In this document: positions 54,511-57,712 of the stretch, piece by piece | How the letters are laid out: each line of letters opens with the position of its first letter | Position numbering within the stretch: position 1 is the first letter of the stretch | Assembly: GCF_004402485.1 (NCBI RefSeq) | Contig: NZ_SOFG01000021.1 | Coordinates: forward strand, 50,789-108,500 | Direction: 5' to 3' | Origin: Cryobacterium algoricola | GTDB lineage: Bacteria > Actinomycetota > Actinomycetes > Actinomycetales > Microbacteriaceae | DNA: 57,712 bases | Program-made: the position numbers and the translations under genes | The notes under the pieces: generated by a model | What the model was told of the DNA's origin: nothing | Seen by the model: the letters and a program-made list of their open reading frames with translations, nothing else | Database searches by the model: none

Positions 54511-55062
54511 TCAGGAGTAGATGTGAGGAGCGAGCACCGCGACGGAACGCAGGTTGCGGTACTTCTCGGCGTAGTCGAGGCCGTAGCCGACGACGAACTG
54601 GTTCGGGATGTCGAAGCCGAGGTACTTGACGTCGATCTCGACGCGGGCGGCGTCGGGCTTGCGGAGCAGCGCGCAGATCTCGACGGATTCCGGCTGGCGG
54701 GACTTGAGGTTCGCGATCAGCCAGGAGAGGGTGAGGCCGGAGTCGATGATGTCTTCGACGATGAGCACGTTGCGCCCGTGCAGGTCGGTGTCGAGGTCCT
54801 TGAGGATCCGGACGACGCCGCTGGACTGGGTTCCGGAGCCGTAGGAGCTCACCGCCATCCAGTCCATCGCGATCGGATGCTTGAGTTCGCGGGCCAGGTC
54901 CGCCATCACCATGACGGCACCCTTGAGAACGCCGACGAGCAGGAGGTCCTTGCCCGCGTAGTCGGCTTCGATCCGGCGGCAGAGTTCGGCGAGGCGGCCG
55001 TGGATCTGCTCTTCTTCGATCAGGATTTCGGTGAGGTCGCCATCAATGTCGCGGGGTTCCAT
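54511..55062 (-). CDS. hpt: hypoxanthine phosphoribosyltransferase
   Basis: 183 aa. PRPP motif [14 protein letters not shown] and [19 protein letters not shown] are typical. Salvages hypoxanthine and guanine. The ATG at 55062 lies inside the tilS 3' end (20-bp overlap) and is preceded by a pyrimidine-rich stretch rather than a clear ribosome site, so expression probably depends on tilS translation. Confidence 0.93.
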   Translation of the reverse strand: MEPRDIDGDLTEILIEEEQIHGRLAELCRRIEADYAGKDLLLVGVLKGAVMVMADLARELKHPIAMDWMAVSSYGSGTQSSGVVRILKDLDTDLHGRNVLIVEDIIDSGLTLSWLIANLKSRQPESVEICALLRKPDAARVEIDVKYLGFDIPNQFVVGYGLDYAEKYRNLRSVAVLAPHIYS

Positions 55063-56356
55063 GGGGGAGGGAGGGTCCTTTGCTTTGTGCGTATTCAGTT
55101 GGCCGAGCGTGCCGTCCGAGGCCGGGTCCGGTGAAGACGAGCCAGCCGTCGTGCCGTACAACTCTAACGCCTGGCAGGTCGAGCGGGCCCTGGCCGTGCC
55201 AATCGGTCACGAGCCGGCCGACGGCCAGGGTCGCCCCGCGGGGCAGGGCCAGCACGACGCCGCCCGGTATGTGCCGTGCGGCGGGCGCCGCGGCGGGCGG
55301 CTCGGCGGGCGGCATCGCGGCATCAGGCAGGGGCGCTGGCGCCGTGGGCCGCAGGACGGCGCGAGCCGCGGCGAGGCGGATCAGCCGGTTCTGCAGCGCC
55401 GCCGGCTGCGCTGCGAGCATCGAAACGGGCACACGGATGCCGTCGGCCACGGCCTCGAAGCACCCTTCGGCGAGCTCCAGCGTGCGTTCCCGGAGGGCTG
55501 CGTCGTCCTCCCGCAGCAGGTCGGCGGTGCGGGCGAGCGCTTCGGCGACGCCGGGACCGAGCTCGCGCTCGAGCACCGGCAGGACGGTCTCGCGCACCCT
55601 GACGCGGGCGAACCGGTGTTCCGCGTTGTGCGGGTCCGTCCAGGGGGTGAGGCCGGCATCCGCGCAGGCCGCCTGGGTCTGGGCGCGGCGGATGTCGAGC
55701 AGCGGGCGGAGGTAGGGACCGCTGACCCGCAGCATGCCGTGCAGGCTGACCGGGCCGGATCCGCGGGCGAGGCCGAGCAGCACGGTCTCGGCCTGGTCGT
55801 CGAGGGTGTGCCCGAGCAGGACGTGGGTCGCGCCGGTGTCGGCGAGTGCGCGGACGAAGGCGGCGTAGCGGCCGGTGCGGGCGGCGGCCTCCGGGCCGCT
55901 GTAGCTCTCGGCGGAGTCGGCGGTGGCGGTCGTGTCGGCGGTGAGGTCTGCGGCACTCCCCCGGTGGTTCTCGCCGTGGTCGACGGTGATGCGAACGATG
56001 AGTACGGGGTCGAGGCCGAGGGCCGTGGCCTGCCGGGCGGCCTCGGCGGCGACGTCGGCGGAACCGGCCTGCAGGCCGTGGTCGACGATCACGGCCCCGG
56101 CGCGGAGTCCCGCCCGGGGTGCCTCGAAGGCGGTCCCCGCCGCGAGCGCGAGGGAATCGGCGCCGCCGCTGAGGCCGACGAGGACGAGGCCGCGGGTGTC
56201 GGGGGCCGGACCGGAGCTGTCGGGGGCGGAGGGGCCGTAGCCGGGGGCCGGGGGCGTCGCGGAGGCGCCGAGCCCGGCATCCGCCAGCACGGTGCGGATC
56301 GCCCGGCGGATGTCGGCGATCTCCGGTGTCAGTCTCGGGCGGCGCGTGGACTCCAT
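55043..56356 (-). CDS. tilS: tRNA(Ile)-lysidine synthase
   Basis: 437 aa. N-type PP-loop [33 protein letters not shown] and [10 protein letters not shown] are diagnostic. It modifies the anticodon of tRNA-Ile2 so that it reads AUA. Inserts of low-complexity Ala/Thr/Ser occur after residues ~40 and ~140. Divergent from ppa (45-bp gap), with no Shine-Dalgarno. Confidence 0.93.
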   Translation of the reverse strand: MESTRRPRLTPEIADIRRAIRTVLADAGLGASATPPAPGYGPSAPDSSGPAPDTRGLVLVGLSGGADSLALAAGTAFEAPRAGLRAGAVIVDHGLQAGSADVAAEAARQATALGLDPVLIVRITVDHGENHRGSAADLTADTTATADSAESYSGPEAAARTGRYAAFVRALADTGATHVLLGHTLDDQAETVLLGLARGSGPVSLHGMLRVSGPYLRPLLDIRRAQTQAACADAGLTPWTDPHNAEHRFARVRVRETVLPVLERELGPGVAEALARTADLLREDDAALRERTLELAEGCFEAVADGIRVPVSMLAAQPAALQNRLIRLAAARAVLRPTAPAPLPDAAMPPAEPPAAAPAARHIPGGVVLALPRGATLAVGRLVTDWHGQGPLDLPGVRVVRHDGWLVFTGPGLGRHARPTEYAQSKGPSLPHGTPRH

Positions 56357-56401
56357 CCAGTAACGTTATCCGGAGACTGTGAACAAGGGAGAGACCAGGC
56401 C

Positions 56402-56893
56402 ATGGCCGCATATGACGCAGTAATCGAAATTCCCCGGGGAAGCCGCAACAAGTACGAGGTCGACCACGAAACCGGACGGGTCTACCTCGACCGTGTGCTC
56501 TACACGAGCTTCGTGTACCCGACGGACTACGGGTTCTTCGAGAACACCCTCGGCCTGGACGGCGACCCCGTCGACGTTCTCGTGCTGCTCGACTTCCCGC
56601 TGTTCCCCGGCGTCGGCGTCTCGGTGCGTCCGGTCGGTGTCTTCAACATGACGGATGACGGCGGCTCGGACGCCAAGGTCATCGCCGTTCCCGCGGGCGA
56701 CCCCCGCTGGGACCACATCCAGGACGTCCTCGATATCCCGGAGTACACCCGCAAGGAAATCGAGCACTTCTTCGAGCACTACAAGGACCTCGAGCCGAAC
56801 AAGTGGGTCAAGACGGAGGGCTGGGGCGACGCCGCCGAGGCCAACCAGATCGTCGAAGACGGCATCAAGAAGCTCGCCGCCGAAGGTCACTGA
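56402..56893 (+). CDS. ppa: inorganic pyrophosphatase, family I
   Basis: 163 aa. [24 protein letters not shown] and the [10 protein letters not shown] signature (metal-binding Asp residues) identify it. AAGGGAGAG lies 8 nt before the ATG. A hairpin terminator follows. Confidence 0.97.
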   Translation: MAAYDAVIEIPRGSRNKYEVDHETGRVYLDRVLYTSFVYPTDYGFFENTLGLDGDPVDVLVLLDFPLFPGVGVSVRPVGVFNMTDDGGSDAKVIAVPAGDPRWDHIQDVLDIPEYTRKEIEHFFEHYKDLEPNKWVKTEGWGDAAEANQIVEDGIKKLAAEGH

Positions 56894-56915
56894 CCCTCAG
56901 CGCTCGCGCACCACG

Positions 56916-56945
56916 AAGGCCTCCCGGATCGCTCCGGGGGGCCTT
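56916..56945 (+). terminator. ppa terminator
   Basis: Stem AAGGCCTCCCGGA/TCCGGGGGGCCTT (12 of 13 pairs, one mismatch), loop TCGC, followed by TCTGC; begins 22 nt after the ppa stop. Confidence 0.75.
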
Positions 56946-56980
56946 TCTGCGTACCGGACCACCCGCATCCGCTCTCGCGC

Positions 56981-57024
56981 GCCACGTGCGCCGCTTCGCG
57001 CCAGGCACGCTTGGCGCGAAGCGG
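56981..57024. repeat. REP-like element, second copy
   Basis: CCGCTTCGCGCCAGGC, AC, GCTTGGCGCGAAGCGG (56991-57024) is a 16-bp-arm palindrome with one mismatch, preceded by GCCACGTGCG. It is related to the element at 31360-31432, and a degraded further unit (CGCCAGTTGCGCCGCTGCGC) lies at 57061-57080. Confidence 0.75.
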
Positions 57025-57111
57025 CGGAAAGGGCGCGCGGCGCGCGACCTTGACCGAGCGCGCCAGTTGCGCCGCTGCGCGGGTGTTACGCCGTTTCGCC
57101 TGCGGAGCGGA

Positions 57112-57711
57112 TCAGCCGGTGGGGCGGCCGACGTAGGAGGCGACGTCGCCGGGCGACCAGATGGAGTGGATGCGCACGGGCTTACCGACGTCGGGGGCCT
57201 CGATGATCTGGCCGCCGCCGACGTAGATGGCCACGTGGTAGTAGTCGCCGCCGCTGCCCCAGAAGACGAGGTCGCCGACCTGTACGTTGCTGAAGGAGAC
57301 GAGCCGGCCCTGGCTGGCCATGGTGTTGTACTGGTTCGTGGCGGAATGGGTGCCGATGTACACCCCGGCCGCGGCGTAGGCGGCCTTGGTCAGCCCGGAG
57401 CAGTCCCACGCATCGGGTCCCGAACCTCCGAGGAGGTAGCGGTCGCCGAGTTGCTGCTTGGCGAAGGCGATCGCGGTCTGCACGGCGCTTGCGTTCGGAG
57501 CCGGCGCGGTCGCCGCCCCGCCGCCCGAGGACGAGCCGGAACCCGAGCTGCCGGAGCCTGAGTTGCCGGACCCGGAGTTACCCGAGCCCGAGTTGCTGCC
57601 GCCCGCGGCCGGAGCCGGAGCTTGAGCCGCCGCCGCGGCAGACGCGGCTGCCGCGCGCGCGGCCGACGCGGCCTGGTCTGCGGCAGCCTTGGCCGCAGCC
57701 GCACTCTGGGC
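57112..57711 (-). CDS. NlpC/P60 peptidoglycan endopeptidase, N-terminus outside window
   Basis: 200 codons visible; the frame is open to the window end. The C-terminal ~115 residues form an NlpC/P60 domain with catalytic Cys in WDCSGLTKAAY and His in YYHVAIYVG. Before it is an Ala-rich (probably coiled-coil end) segment and a Gly/Ser-rich linker with repeated GSGNS units. Such secreted proteins cleave D-iGlu-mDAP type bonds in the cell wall during division (RipA-like architecture). Confidence 0.9.
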   Translation of the reverse strand, partial: AQSAAAAKAAADQAASAARAAAASAAAAAQAPAPAAGGSNSGSGNSGSGNSGSGSSGSGSSSGGGAATAPAPNASAVQTAIAFAKQQLGDRYLLGGSGPDAWDCSGLTKAAYAAAGVYIGTHSATNQYNTMASQGRLVSFSNVQVGDLVFWGSGGDYYHVAIYVGGGQIIEAPDVGKPVRIHSIWSPGDVASYVGRPTG

Positions 57712-57712
57712 C

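Overview
The window is high-GC actinobacterial DNA, most probably Microbacteriaceae (a Cryobacterium/Leifsonia-like genus; the genus is inference). Grounds: the chain tilS-hpt-ftsH-folE-folP-folB-folK-DUF3180-PH-PH-DUF2520-panC-lysS, actinobacterial clpC and radA, a DUF222/HNH (13E12-type) protein, many GTG starts, 4-nt start/stop overlaps and several likely leaderless starts.

Layout. (1) 1-15.3 kb is a plant-polysaccharide catabolic region. It holds a GPH-family sugar symporter, an MHS-family transporter, and an operon of GH105 unsaturated-uronyl hydrolase, KduD/DhuD-type reductase and DhuI-type (RpiB-fold) isomerase. An AraC regulator is divergent from that operon. A TIM-barrel sugar epimerase, a LacI regulator and araB-araA follow. 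Together these would release and isomerise 4,5-unsaturated uronic acids toward 2-keto-3-deoxygluconate and feed L-arabinose into the pentose pathway, which fits pectin/arabinan or similar material. A LacI-type site is shared by the GPH promoter and the GH105 promoter, and a perfect 18-bp palindrome precedes araB. A peroxide-defence pair (OhrR-like regulator and redoxin) and a DUF1684 protein lie inside the region. KDG kinase, KDPG aldolase and araD are not present.

(2) 15.3-24.4 kb is accessory: a DUF2236/MpaB-type oxygenase with a divergent TetR and a palindromic operator, bracketed by two copies of a hairpin repeat; a doxX-tetR operon with tandem operators; a secreted M1 metallopeptidase; a three-gene luciferase-like monooxygenase, MarR and FMN reductase operon; a DHFR-like reductase; and an AHSA1 protein.

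(3) 24.6-28.8 kb is a compact integrated element. It is bounded by 26-bp direct repeats matching the 3' end of tRNA-Ser(CGA). It carries a tyrosine recombinase, two uncharacterised cargo genes, arm-site-like repeats just inside both ends, a very large nested hairpin beside a polypyrimidine tract, and 12-bp iterons.

(4) 28.9-57.7 kb is mostly core genome: SGNH hydrolase, radA, a TPR-GGDEF protein, SseB-like protein, N-acetylglutamate synthase-like GNAT, clpC, an AI-2E family permease, M20 amidohydrolase, pirin, cardiolipin synthase, two small membrane proteins, lysS, panC, the folate cluster, ftsH, hpt, tilS, ppa, and the C-terminal part of an NlpC/P60 endopeptidase cut by the window end. Several long palindromes, some REP-like, are scattered here, one of them inside the 5' coding part of folK.
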